Shown here piece after piece: positions 1-10,800 of a DNA stretch of 64,000 bases; the stretch's first letter is position 1; the number at the start of each line of letters is the position of its first letter. The position numbers and the translations under genes were made by a program. Source of the DNA: Paraphysomonas bandaiensis (lineage: Eukaryota; Chrysophyceae); contig CBFFRP010000423.1 of the NCBI GenBank assembly GCA_965644295.1, positions 326,272 to 390,271 on the forward strand. Reading direction: 5' to 3'. The notes below the pieces were generated by a model. The model saw only the letters and a program-made list of their open reading frames with translations, had not been told where the DNA came from and searched no databases.

Positions 1-365
1 ATAGAAAAAAGTCTAAAGAATGGTAAAAGTCTAAAGAATGACAAGCCATCAGATTTCATCTCATTAAAATCGAGGAGGAGAGTTGACAAGTAAGAAGGCT
101 GACCTCCCTCCTCTTTTATACCTACTTTTCATGAAAAATGCCTCAATCCTCCAACTAATTTTTTTAAGATCTACTGTTTAGAGTTTAAAATATAAAGGCT
201 CGGTAGAGTCATAATACTCGAAGTTATGAAAAGCATACCACAACGACTACAATGAAATCAATATCTTATATTAAAAGCAACAAAGTAACGATTTCGACTA
301 ACTCGCTTATAGTTGGACAACTCAATGACAATTATTTAAGTACACGGAACGAAACAGGAGACTGC

Positions 366-480
366 TTAGTAGTGAATGTCCTATTATTAGCAATTGTCGT
401 GTAAGAGTCAGAACTAATGTAGCAAAATAATTTAACTAACTAGTACTTAACTCACATATCCTACTATTTGGCGCAACGGT
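366..480 (+). repeat. Degenerate copy of terminal repeat T1
   Basis: Begins with AGTAGTGAATGTC, then a TATTATTAGCAAT stretch, and ends with ATCCTACTATTTGGCGCAAC. The same order of motifs is found in left-end orientation at 30798-30930 and as reverse complement at 31800-31949, 33490-33688 and 42988-43069. Several substitutions make this an old copy. No partner end is seen nearby. Confidence 0.6.
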
Positions 481-1010
481 AGACAGGTACAGTACACACT
501 TGACGTCAACAAAAACTAGTCTACCAATGCCACTTCCACATGTGGAGATGATGTTTACCTCTTGTAGTCACTTATTCCTCTTAAGCAGTGGAAGTTTTAC
601 ATGAAAGATCAGCCTTCGGTGGCAGGGTAACCGATTTAGTTCATGGTCGGACAGTCATACTCACGCTACCATCGCAATGCGGATGTAGAATTCTGCTATG
701 TTTGAACAGACATTGTCACAATGTTCTTTCCAGGGCTTAAAATATTGTTTTCAGTTTCTTTATGATTCTCTAAATCAGACCCTCTCTCACTAATCGTTTC
801 AAAGGACGTGTTGAATTTATTGAAACAGCAGCGAATAATGCCTCTCAGTTAGGTGCTCTGCTTTTGAAAATTTCAGTGTATGCAGTGCTAAGCCATCATC
901 ATCTATTTCGATTGAACCAAGTCGTATATAAGATTGTTGAGTATTCTAGATAGTGTGGACATTCTTCCAATACATTCCTTTCCTTTTGCTCTTGACTTAT
1001 GAGGTATAAT

Positions 1011-1058
1011 GCAGCTGGGTCTATTTGTCTAGGAAATACTATAAATAGACCCAGCTGC
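1011..1058. repeat. Perfect 16-bp hairpin abutting the MITE
   Basis: Arms GCAGCTGGGTCTATTT (1011-1026) and its exact reverse complement (1043-1058) flank a 16-nt loop. It stops three bases before the TTA target duplication of the adjacent MITE, so it may be the insertion target or the end of an older element. Confidence 0.7.
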
Positions 1059-1064
1059 CTCTTA

Positions 1065-1622
1065 GGCCACTAATTATAGTGAGACAAAAGACAAAAAGAC
1101 AGAAGACATTTTTCTGGAAAAATGTCTTCTGAGCATGAAAAGCTGAAGTTATAGGAGGACAAAAGACAGAAATCCGTCGAAAGACAAAATGTCTTTCTGT
1201 CTTCGGCAGACAGGAGTCCCCATGGTGTGTTATCGTAGCCAATCCGTTCGTAGACATTTCTTATTGCAAAGATACGATCCTAACTGGACGCTGGAGATTG
1301 CTTCATGAGCTGTTTGATCAAGGATGTCCTGCACAGACAACTTTCGGGACAATGCACCCACACATGAAATATCATGCTATCAACTTTACACAGTCACTTG
1401 TGACTTATGTCAGTCTTAATGCTTTGCTTCGCAGTATATTCAGTGAGATCTAGCGAGCAGAGAATGAGCAGAATTCAAAATTCTAAAAAAAATCGCTGCT
1501 TTGTCTTCTGTCTTTCTGTGTGCACTATAACTTCAGCTCCATTTGCACCCGACAAAAACAATTTTGATGAAAAAAAATGTCTTTTGTCGTTTTGTCTTTT
1601 GTCTCCACTATAATTAGTGGCC
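1065..1622. mobile_element. PIF/Harbinger-type MITE, 558 bp
   Basis: Both ends carry GGCCACTAATTATAGTG followed by GAGACAAAAGACAAAA with few differences, in inverted orientation. The element is flanked by TTA on both sides (1062-1064 and 1623-1625). A 3-bp TTA duplication with GG-starting TIRs is the signature of the PIF/Harbinger superfamily. No transposase frame is present; short open frames inside are low-complexity and come from the GACAAAAGACA-like repeats. A nested hairpin (AGACATTTTT / AAAAATGTCT) lies near 1105. The element is non-autonomous. Confidence 0.8.
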
Positions 1623-1948
1623 TTAGATATACACACACGATCATACTGTGTTTATGACAAAAATATAAACCCCACTTTTATGAATTGGGAGCTGGTTAAA
1701 ACTCAGTTTAGTTCTGCGTAATATTTTTACCCTCACCTTTATTAGGCTGTTTTTTCCTAAAATCCTGCTATTTGAAAACTGTAACACAGTCGAAAAACCT
1801 CAAAATCACTGCTTTTATGGGTGATGTTTTCCTCCTCTGGTATTCAAATACACGCACACCTTTGGTGGGTGTGGATGTGTGATCTGTATGTGTGTTGTGC
1901 ATATATTTGAACACGACATCTTTAAGAATCCCTCAGTATAATGAATGT

Positions 1949-3901
1949 ATGAATATGATCGAAGAAAAATCTGAAATTGAATTGGATTTTAGTGTAAAAA
2001 CATTGCCATACCTTGTGCAGCACGCATGTATTTGTGGAAAAGGTGAATATATCGATGACTGCCCCCCCTTTGAGAAGTACTATGAGTCAGTCTTGTATTT
2101 CGACAAATCCAGAATGGATTTTGTGAATGAAATTTGTCCACGGCTGCGGAAACTGACTCAAAATCGACTCAGTGGACAAAAAAACTGTTTTCTTGTGAAT
2201 GGAATTCCAGGGATCGGCAAATCACAACTTTTAATGTCGTTGGGTCATTGGGTAACGGTGATGGGTGGGTCTAAAACCGGATTCTATTTCTTAAACATAG
2301 GTGCAAGAGGACTGCGTGATCCACTTAGTCCTGGTATAATTAATATTCGATACATTATTCACGATATGTCCACTCGACTGGGTTGGAATCCGCCTGCTAA
2401 ATGTTGGGAAACTATGCAAGATGCTTGGGACTGGATGGTATCGGCTGGATATGTTGCATTGATAGTATTAGACGAATTTCACAAACAATACAATGAAGAA
2501 AACACATGCGGGTTATTTTTTGATCTGTATTCGATAGGTAACAATTCAGGCCCCAGGCCTATCGTTGTTATTTTGAATGGATCTTCGGCATTGATGCGAC
2601 CACTTGTATTTCGCCTTCTGGAAAATGGGTCTGGGATTGCCAAGCAGTACCCCGGTTATGCAAAATCAGAGAGTTTAAACGTTACTAAGTTTATCCCTTT
2701 TACACTGTTACCACTGTGCAACACGAATGACATGAAGGAAGCAGTGGCAACACTGCAAGATAAAGATACGTTTTTAGTGGATGTGGCCAGTGACGATGCT
2801 GATTTTTTGTATCGTACATTGTGCTTCAACACAAGGGGAACTATTCGACATTTCGAAAAATCATGTGATAGAATCAAATACTCAGACACATGTATCAGTT
2901 ACAAAACAGCTTGCTTCACGTCGGAACTATCTCCGTTGTACACAATACTTTGGAATAACGTCGTTCTAAATCTTTCCAGTGCTTTAATTGCTCAATGTCT
3001 TAGTGGGGAAGCCAACATAGGAGACATTCCAGAAGTTCCAGTCCGTTGTTTTTTGGACAAAGGTTATACTGTCAGAGATCTCTATGGCTTAGCAGACAAT
3101 GGAATTATTCGATTTTGTGGTGGGGTCTCAGTTGGCTATGTACACCCAGTTGACATCTTGATATGTGTCTCTTTTTATGGAGCTGACACCTTAAACCCAC
3201 AGCCCAACATATTGTCTGCTGCCGAGGAGGTGTCGCTATTGTACCCCCATCATGCCAGCGCAATTTGTGAAGTGAACGAGAAATTGGTGTGTGAAAGCCT
3301 ATGCGAGAAAGGGTTAATGGTGGCGCCGTATGGCCGCTTGACTTTTTCCTTCACACACAGTTTTTGCTACACTGGCGTTGTCAGAACAACACCACACGTC
3401 ATCAGTCTATACCGTTTAGGGTTAGAAGAATCATCTCTCAGCTCTTCCAGTGGTCGTGGCAACGTGAAAAAGAGCTTATTAACGACCCATCATATTTCTG
3501 CTGAGCTGAAGAAAGAGTGGCCGGATGAAACTGGAGGTAACTTGATTGCTGTGTTCGCTGTCCATGGCTTCAGTCGCGTTCGAAGGGGCATCAAATACAT
3601 TGTAGTGCGAGTGCAAGTGAAATTAGGTTATTCATCCAGTCAGATTGGAGACCCTGCCCAAAAAATGAAGGATAGTGAGGAGATCATTGCAAAGTCACTG
3701 GGCGCGCAAAAAAATGAGGTGGATTTTATTCGTGTTATTTGGACTTCTAGAAACGTTTCAACTCGTGCACACGCTCTCGGAGTCAACGGGCAAACCATTG
3801 TCATCAACTCTGAGAACATGCTGACCCATTGGAGCGCACGATGTTCTAACTTTGTGAAGAAGAACCAACTCTCAAGTTATGGATATATATGTAAGTATTA
3901 A
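1949..3901 (+). CDS. P-loop ATPase of Crinkler/RHS-like type (accessory)
   Basis: About 650 residues in one exon, starting at the first in-frame ATG. A Walker A loop, GIPGIGKS, lies near residue 85, and a Walker B strand VALIVLDEF with Asp-Glu near 175. The spacing and the preceding FLVN strand fit the NTPase part of Crinkler and trypanosome retrotransposon-hot-spot (RHS) proteins. The C-terminal third has a strand-rich stretch, IVVRVQVKLG near residue 550, reminiscent of the Q-x-K end of PD-(D/E)xK nucleases, but the preceding Asp is not obvious, so nuclease activity is only a guess. No signal peptide is visible. The reading frame passes a perfect splice donor, GTAAGTATT, eight codons or fewer before its stop, so a further exon is possible. 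The gene lies between a MITE and an hAT element. Seen: ATPase motifs. Inferred: family and role. Confidence 0.6.
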   Translation: MNMIEEKSEIELDFSVKTLPYLVQHACICGKGEYIDDCPPFEKYYESVLYFDKSRMDFVNEICPRLRKLTQNRLSGQKNCFLVNGIPGIGKSQLLMSLGHWVTVMGGSKTGFYFLNIGARGLRDPLSPGIINIRYIIHDMSTRLGWNPPAKCWETMQDAWDWMVSAGYVALIVLDEFHKQYNEENTCGLFFDLYSIGNNSGPRPIVVILNGSSALMRPLVFRLLENGSGIAKQYPGYAKSESLNVTKFIPFTLLPLCNTNDMKEAVATLQDKDTFLVDVASDDADFLYRTLCFNTRGTIRHFEKSCDRIKYSDTCISYKTACFTSELSPLYTILWNNVVLNLSSALIAQCLSGEANIGDIPEVPVRCFLDKGYTVRDLYGLADNGIIRFCGGVSVGYVHPVDILICVSFYGADTLNPQPNILSAAEEVSLLYPHHASAICEVNEKLVCESLCEKGLMVAPYGRLTFSFTHSFCYTGVVRTTPHVISLYRLGLEESSLSSSSGRGNVKKSLLTTHHISAELKKEWPDETGGNLIAVFAVHGFSRVRRGIKYIVVRVQVKLGYSSSQIGDPAQKMKDSEEIIAKSLGAQKNEVDFIRVIWTSRNVSTRAHALGVNGQTIVINSENMLTHWSARCSNFVKKNQLSSYGYICKY

Positions 3902-4115
3902 ATATTATGTAAAATGAGTTGGTATAAACTGTCGAAACTGTCGATTGTAAGATCAATGAAAATGATATTGGATCTGAAATTGACAGCAAAAAACGTATCA
4001 TGTTTATAAAAGAAGCTGAATCGGCCACCTTCATTATCCTTTTCAAATATGGAAGATCAGTTTATAAAAGTTGAAACCACTGTACCTGTGTTGTTATATG
4101 GTCCCTACTAAAGAG

Positions 4116-4839
4116 CAGGGCCAGGTAAAAATATATTGAACTGCAATATTTTAGTTTTGCTTTTGCTACAATATATTTATTATTGTTTTAGCAAGATTTG
4201 GTCTTTGATATATATTGCTCATGCATGTGTGTATCTTTGAAAATAGATTTGATTAATCATAAATTACTACTCTAATATCGAACAATTCTGATAATTTCCT
4301 GCAACGAAGAGCGCTTGTCATGTTCGATATAGAATTCGTACTGTCTCTGTCAAGCTATTCATTAAACTCCAAGCTGTTCAAAGTAAGGTGTCTTCCTCGT
4401 ACAACTAAAACTAAATATATTTTTCTTTTGATCTGCAATCTGCAATAAACAAGATGCCAGTAAAATGATCGCCATATGTCATATCCGCCAAAACTATTCG
4501 ACCACCATCTCTTTCAGTAGAGCCAAAATAATTCTCATGACACACTTGCGACAAGGAATGACCCCACGACGCCTCGAACTGCTTCTCTTTCTTCGCTTCA
4601 ACAAGTCAGTATAACAGGTCATCTATGATGGACCGTTTGATTATGACATTTTGACGACAGTGACGAAGAGTTGGAATACTTTTAGAGTACTAGTTGCTGC
4701 ATTATTTTCGGGTTTTCATTATCATGTTGTTCTTAGTGCCCAGCGCCCAGTATATTAATATACTGCAATATATTTATTATAAACATTGGGTTTTTTATTT
4801 TTGCTGGCAATATATTGTAATATATTGTTACCGCCCCTG
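4116..4839 (+). mobile_element. hAT element relic with transposase C-terminal remnant
   Basis: Left end CAGGGCCAGGTAAAAATATATTG and right end (reverse complement CAGGGGCGGTAACAATATATT) form hAT-type TIRs. Flanking octamers CTAAAGAG and CTTAATAT match at 5 of 8 positions, as expected of an aged 8-bp duplication. Inside, on the + strand at about 4501-4609, a short frame reads SFSRAKIIL, then MTPRRLELLLFLRFN. This matches the C-terminal dimerisation block of hAT transposases (E-R-x-F-S-x-A followed by R-M-x-P-x-x-L-E-x-L-L-F-L-R). The rest of the transposase is lost. Confidence 0.7.
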
Positions 4840-4902
4840 CTTAATATAAAGTGTATACCAGTTGGTGGTACATTTTATATATTTCCGCCCAACACCTGAA
4901 AG

Positions 4903-5637
4903 CAGGGCTGCGTGTATCAATTAATTGTCAATTATTGAAATTGCGATAATTAAAATTTGGGCATCGAATCATAATTGCAATAATAATTACTCCACTTTCC
5001 TTCAATCGACATAAAAATACCACCTTTTTATACTGAAAAGTTGATTTTTTATTGCGAAAATCCAATTTTTAGGATAAAAATCGAAGATTGATTAGATACT
5101 ATAATATCCATAGGATAATTTTGCATATAATAATTCATTAAAAAAACTGGTGATATGAGCGATAAACTGATACCTGAAGTCAATGCACGAGTGGTCTTTG
5201 AGAAAATAAATGATAATAACGAAGAAGAGGTTGCAATGCTTTCAATGCATTTCGGTTAGATTGTAGATGTAGATGGGTGGACGTGCAGCAAGGAACTTTA
5301 AAATTAAAATATTTTTTCTCGACGAGGATGAAGAAGAAGATGACAGTGAGAGTCTAGTTCAGAATGACGAATGACGGCGTAGCGCAAAGTTAGATTATTG
5401 ATGGTAACAGGCAACACAGAAGCAAGCACGTCTTAATCAGCAAACTCGTTACCGCAGCATGAAGCCCATGCATACCACAACCAATAGAGTTGAAAGGTTG
5501 TTCAGCGCTACAAAATCTGCTTGTGCGTCAACGCAAGTACCAAGGTGCAACGTAGCTATATACGTACGTCGTTTATTAAGTCTATTAGCAAGTAATAATT
5601 ACAAACATAATTGTTGACTACAACCTTCACAGCCCTG
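4903..5637. mobile_element. Second CAGGGCTG-ended hAT-like element
   Basis: Starts CAGGGCTGCGTG and ends CACAGCCCTG, so the outer 8 bp are exact inverted repeats. The subterminal region is rich in AATTATTG motifs near both ends. Flanking octamers (CCTGAAAG, GAGAATAG) do not match, so the boundaries or the event are uncertain. No transposase motif is legible. It contains a fragment of repeat T1 at 5505-5565. Confidence 0.4.
5505..5565 (-). repeat. Fragment of terminal repeat T1
   Basis: Carries CAGCGCTAC ... GCTTGTGCGTCAACGCAAGTACCAAGGTGCAAC in separated blocks, the same order as 30870-30920 (GCTTGCGTG ... GCAAGCACCAAGATGCAACC). Only this inner part of T1 is present. Confidence 0.55.
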
Positions 5638-5737
5638 GAGAATAGGGCAATTGTGCGTCTGGTATCACAGGCAGTACGGTTCCAACGTTGAGGCTAAAAT
5701 AGACTTCACATACAAAACAATCTACACATATGAATCG

Positions 5738-5800
5738 CAGGGCTAGGTAAAAATTACATTGTATTCTTGTGATACGTATTCGCACGATTAATCATTAGAC
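5738..5800 (+). repeat. Solo hAT end
   Basis: CAGGGCTAGGTAAAAATTACATTG closely matches the left TIR of the element at 4116. No opposite end was found to the right before the TTLL gene, so this is an orphan terminus. Confidence 0.5.
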
Positions 5801-6009
5801 AGTAGAGATATCTCTAAAACATCAATAATTCATTCAAAGGTAAGTCCTCTTACCCATTATTCATTCCTTTGAATTTATAAAATGTACAAATGGGTCACAA
5901 AAACATCATGAGGGCCAAGTTCACTTGAAAAGTTTAGTTGCTACAGACTGATGGGCACATCTACAACTACAAAACCAGGACTAGCTAACTATAGTGCATA
6001 ATGCTGAGA

Positions 6010-7479
6010 CTATGGTTGACCAGTATCTCCAGTGACGCCTTCCGGTTCAGGAACAGCTGCTCCTAAAAATGTGGTATATCCGCATTGCTCAGGGTCAATC
6101 TCGATGTAACCATTATCATATACCAAATCCCATCCAGAGACATGCTCCTCATCACCAGAAAGAACCTTTTCCATATCAATAATATCAAGCATTCCATGAA
6201 GCATCTCTGTTTTCATGGCATAATCTTCATTCGTATTTGCACTCAATGAGGGCGACGCATTAACTTCCAGCAGCCATGGGCGCAAGTCAGCATCAATGAT
6301 AAGATCATATCCGTATAGCTCGAAGCAGTGCTTATCATGAATCATTATCTGCGACACCATTTAGAGCACACGTACTGAATGGCTTGGTTCAAACTACCAG
6401 CAGACACATAATTTTAAAAAATTAGTATACATACAGCTACCCATTTTTCCTTTCTAATTCTTTAAACACACATTTACCTGCTGTACAGCGAGCAGTGCTC
6501 GAATCATTATCATTTGCATCTCCCAAAATAATGCATCTGTACGTTCCATGCCGTATTTGGACATAATATGCAGTTTAAGAGCTTGTAGCTCCATCTTCCC
6601 TCCTGTCCTTTCGTCATAATTTTCCGCAGTCTTTTGGATGGCCACATTAGTCAAATGCATGAAATCGTCGTATATATCCTCCATCCTGGAGGAATATCGT
6701 GCATTGGTGAAGCGGGCAAATCCACGACGGTATATGTAAACTTTTAAAGGAGAAAAAGATGTGACTAATGCATACATGCGAAGATCAAATTTCTTTCCTC
6801 CTATGACCAACGGGTACTGCAGATACCGCTGCACGACATAAGCTTCCACTTCTTTCTCTTCTTTCCCTCCGGAGGGCTTATACTTAAACCCAGTTTTCCA
6901 CTCTGATATCTCGCTAAGGCGAGTGAACAAAAATATTCCCTTTCCCTGGGCACTACCAATCGGTTTCATTATCCAAATGCCTCCAACTTTTTTGAACTCC
7001 TCCACGAACATAGCATACTCTCTTGGAAGTAGAAAGGTTGTTGGCATGATGTCGAATTGACTAGCTTCTTCGTGACGACCCTCTTTTTCGAGGGCGCGGC
7101 GTTGTCTTTTGACGTTCTTTGCAATTAAGTCCTTTCGACATAATTCTCTCCCATTACGGTAATGATTCAGTCGTTGCCATTGCTCAAGATGCATTCGATC
7201 AAAAGCAGAATACACCCATTCTCTATCAGCCCACACAAAGTCCCACTGCACATCACATATGAAACACATTAAAATACAAACTATGGCAGAAAAACGTACA
7301 TCTTCGTCTCCATCCACCTCCTGCCACCCTCTGGATGCTAGCACATCATATATAGTGTTTGAAAATGATGTAAAGAACTTGATGACACTTCCAGCGCCCC
7401 TATAGACGAGCTGTGAGGACACGTACAGTCTGTTTATAAGGGGTGATGTACCTACGCGCGGTGGGTCGATCGCTTCCAT
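6010..7479 (-). CDS. Tubulin-tyrosine-ligase-like protein, TTLL9 type
   Basis: About 428 residues in three exons: 7479-7300, 7245-6478 and 6348-6010. The 54-nt intron (7246-7299, GTACGT..GCAG) is a multiple of three and open, so reading through it would add 18 residues that break the WQEVDGDED/WDFVWAD alignment with TTLL9. The second intron joins AVQQ to IMIHDKHCFELYGYD. ATP-grasp motifs are intact: WIMKPIGSAQGKGIFLF near residue 149, KFDLRMYALV, HLTNVAIQK, and LLEVNASPS near 345. TTLL enzymes ligate glutamate to tubulin; TTLL9 acts on axonemal microtubules, so the organism probably has cilia at some stage. The length fits TTLL9 (about 440). It is transcribed head-to-head with the ArfGEF at 7899. 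The exact ATG may be off by one base. Confidence 0.9.
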
Positions 7480-7898
7480 GTCCACGACGTTGTCGTTCTT
7501 TCATTGTTATATAATAACTCTATTGAAATGACACGAGGGTGTGGATTATATTTCAGCACTGGGGATGTGGGCTGGCTGTTATATGCAGCCACTCTCTGTA
7601 TGCTGTGTGTACAAACTGATGCTAAGTGTACAGCTCTACATGTACTTGTATATCTGTGTATAGGTATATATATGTACACTGTGTGTATATCCATCTTCCT
7701 GTCTATATATACGTACATGTATATAGAGAGTATGTGTGTGTAGTGTTTACATATGGCATAAGAGTCAAATCAATCCTATTCACAACAAAATCATCACACA
7801 CGATCTGATCAAATATGAATTAACATATTCAGTGACACTTGTGGTGGGGGCTGTTGCGTATCGGAGGGATATAGTTGTGCCTTGTCTGTGTATTCAGG
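7480..7898. promoter_or_regulatory. Shared divergent promoter TTLL / ArfGEF
   Basis: About 420 bp between two start codons on opposite strands. It holds a TA/TG-rich tract (about 7640-7740, repeated TATATATG and TGTGTG motifs). No defined core element is certain. The base TTCAG just before the ArfGEF ATG could also be an acceptor, which would put a 5' UTR intron here. Confidence 0.5.
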
Positions 7899-10800
7899 AT
7901 GTCTCAGTCGGTTGATTTACAGGAAGATTCTGACATGTCAGATTTTTTCATTAATCGGCTACTAGAGCTCAAAACAACATCGAATAAATTAAAGATGGAG
8001 AGTGTTAATGAATGCTGTGAAGAGGCTATGTCTGCCCTGAAGGAGAGAGGAAGTAGCCGGGTTCAGTTAGGAAGAAATAAACCCACAAGCTTCAGTATGC
8101 TTTCAGCGGGACTCTCCAAACAAGACGTAAACTTTAATATTCGCTTTAGTAGAGCTTGGAACCCAAATGAAAAGGTAAAACGAGGTACCACGTCAATGTT
8201 TGGTGTTGGAGCACTGAGTCCTCATGACTATGAGAATGTTACATCTGAGAGTATATTGAATGCACCTATCACTGATATATGTCTGATCCAAAGGAGTGAA
8301 ATTGTTCCTGAGGGCTACTACCGCCTTGCCCGAACACCTTCCAACAAGAAGGCTGACCTTAACACTGGTTCCGGTGGTACACATCTTTATATATGTATCA
8401 AGAAGTCTGTGAAAGATGACATACCTCCTATATCTTCCGTTATTGTCATATACCCAGATAAGAAGGAATACGTTCCTCCGGGATTCTCCGTCGTGAAGCG
8501 AGGGGGAAAGCCGTGTAACATAAATTCCGGTACAAGCGCCGAGAGAATATTCATGTGCTACAAACGTGATGCTTCATGTAATCCTATAGTAGATTTACAA
8601 ATATACTTTCCTACAAAGAATGAATCCCCCCCAACATCCTTCACCCGTCTGTCGCGATCGGTAAGGAACTATCCAGTGGACCTTAACATGGGTACTGGGG
8701 CTCCCACGATTGGTGTGTGTTATCGCCTAGATTTGTCTGGATTAGATTGTTTAATTCCTCGAGATTTATCCAGAGGGTCCTATATGAACCTGCTGGGAGT
8801 GAACACTGTCATCGACGGTGCTATGGATGTCGCATCAAGTGACGATGAATCTCATCCTAGCCATCCATCCAGCTGTAGTTCCGCATTGCGGGATGCTCGA
8901 CGCAAAGATGTCATGGAGCGACGGATATCGAATCAATCCAGTGTAGACCTGACCGAGGACTGGGACTATGAGAAGGAGGTGAGCCGCATGAGTGGACTTG
9001 AGGAGGAAGTGTGCTGTTCAGGATCGGCATCACCCAGTCCTCCCAGTGAAGAGGGTAGCCCCCCTTCCCCACCAGTAACAGCAGTGGATGGAAGGGATGA
9101 GACAGCGTCATCATTGTCTGGTGAGGATGAGGTAGCTGCTGTTAGGGTTGCCAAAAGGGAGAGGGATCGCCGCCACATGAGTACTGGAACCATCGGCGAG
9201 AGTGAATTTGACTCACCAAATGGAGATGAGAGTGGTAATGTCAGGCGAAATTCACTGCAGGGGCCAGTTGAGCAAGGCGACCCTAATAAAGACGACGACA
9301 GTATTGGTGGACAATCGATTACAGCGTCCGTCATCGACCCGAATGAACATCGGGACACGATGATGGGCCTTGGGAGCCAGAACGACCTCGTAGTAACGGT
9401 GCAAGATCGACCGATACCTCGAGCGCAAGGATACTTCTTACGTGCAGTGTTATTTGGTATATTTGGCACAGGCGAATTGTTGGATACCAGTCTTTCGGTT
9501 CTTAAGGCAGTCATCGAAGAGGGATCACTCTTCGAAGATTGTTTCTCCGGCAGATCGCCATCCGAGAGCATGACAATGCTGGATGTGACCGTGTGTGCTC
9601 TATGTGAGAGGTTGGATGGGTGTGTAGAAGTGACAAATAACAAAGTCCTTGAGGTCATCCACCTAATTATCAAACGTTCAAAAGGTTTACTGACGAAGTT
9701 CTGCACCCAGAGCCTCTTCCGTGCGGTATCCTTTGTTTGCGCAGCTTGCTCGACGAGATCTAATTGGGTGGCGGCTGGATACCCAACTCCAGTGCAGGAT
9801 GATGGGCAGGAAATATATGCGTTTTCTATCTTGAGAGACCTGATCAAGAATGTGACTTCTCGTGCTGAGCATTGTGAACTTGACCAGTCCCTTCCGAACG
9901 TTTACGAATCTTGTGGTGATATTGTAGAGGTCCAAGAAGATGCCTCGCTGTATAATTATAATATTGAACACCTCTTATCTCTCGGTGAATCACATGTCAT
10001 CGTATGTGACCTGGTAACCGAATTCTTTGATGAGGTAATGGATTCTGTGGAAACTTCACGAGTGACTGAAGTTGCACTCTTAGCGACCGCAAAGAAGACT
10101 TCATCAACTCTGTCCCCTTCTTTCTGGATCCATATGAATTCGATATCTAAGTCGCTATTTCGCAATTATGAAGTTCAGAACGCATTTATTTTGTTAGCTG
10201 CCTTGTGCAAATGGTCTTGGTTAGGTATTAAATCAGGGGATTCTGGTGAGGCTGCTCCTCGTCATTTGGGAAACAAACTTCTTGCAATTGAAGCTTTACG
10301 AGAGTACTGTCGCGTCGCGGGCCCGAACCTGCGATTATCTAAGATCATGGGATATCAAGTACGACGACTTGTAGTTTCCTCCATGTTTCTGAATATTCAG
10401 TACTCCCTCTCGGAGCCGAGAATATTCTCGAAACTCCTCAAGCTACTAAGTGTTTTATGGGAGAATTGGAGGGAGCATATCAGGCTCGAATTTCCTGTTT
10501 TGTGTGAACAGCTGGTAATTAAAATACTGCAGGCTCCGACTATAAAGATGCCCCCACTCTTTCACATCATTGCTTTGAGGGAGGTGATGAAGTGGTTCGA
10601 GCAACCACATATGCTTGTGGAGATGTTTGTTAATTTTGACATGGATGGAGTGGTAGTTTCTGATTGGAATATATTTGCGCACCTCATTCGGGCGGTTTGT
10701 ATATTTGCGGAGAAGTCGTCGCGGCCAGTAGTACCTGGTAGTGGAACGGGGCCATTTCCTTCTGAAGCGTCGTCGGTTGGGTCCTCGGCGACTATGTTCG

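Larger units (their letters stand above)
1..1064. other. No gene recognised upstream of the MITE
   Basis: AT-rich spacer. Apart from the T1 fragment at 366-480 and the hairpin at 1011-1058 I see no coding signal, RNA gene or clear repeat here. Confidence 0.5.

Noticed and set aside
1039-1613. Two short ORFs, one on each strand
   Set aside because: They lie in the inverted repeats of the MITE and consist of translated GACAAAAGACA-type repeats.
8966-9847. Long antisense ORF (293 codons) in the ArfGEF gene
   Set aside because: Shadow frame of a Ser/Asp-rich coding region; no domain, and the sense strand is clearly coding.
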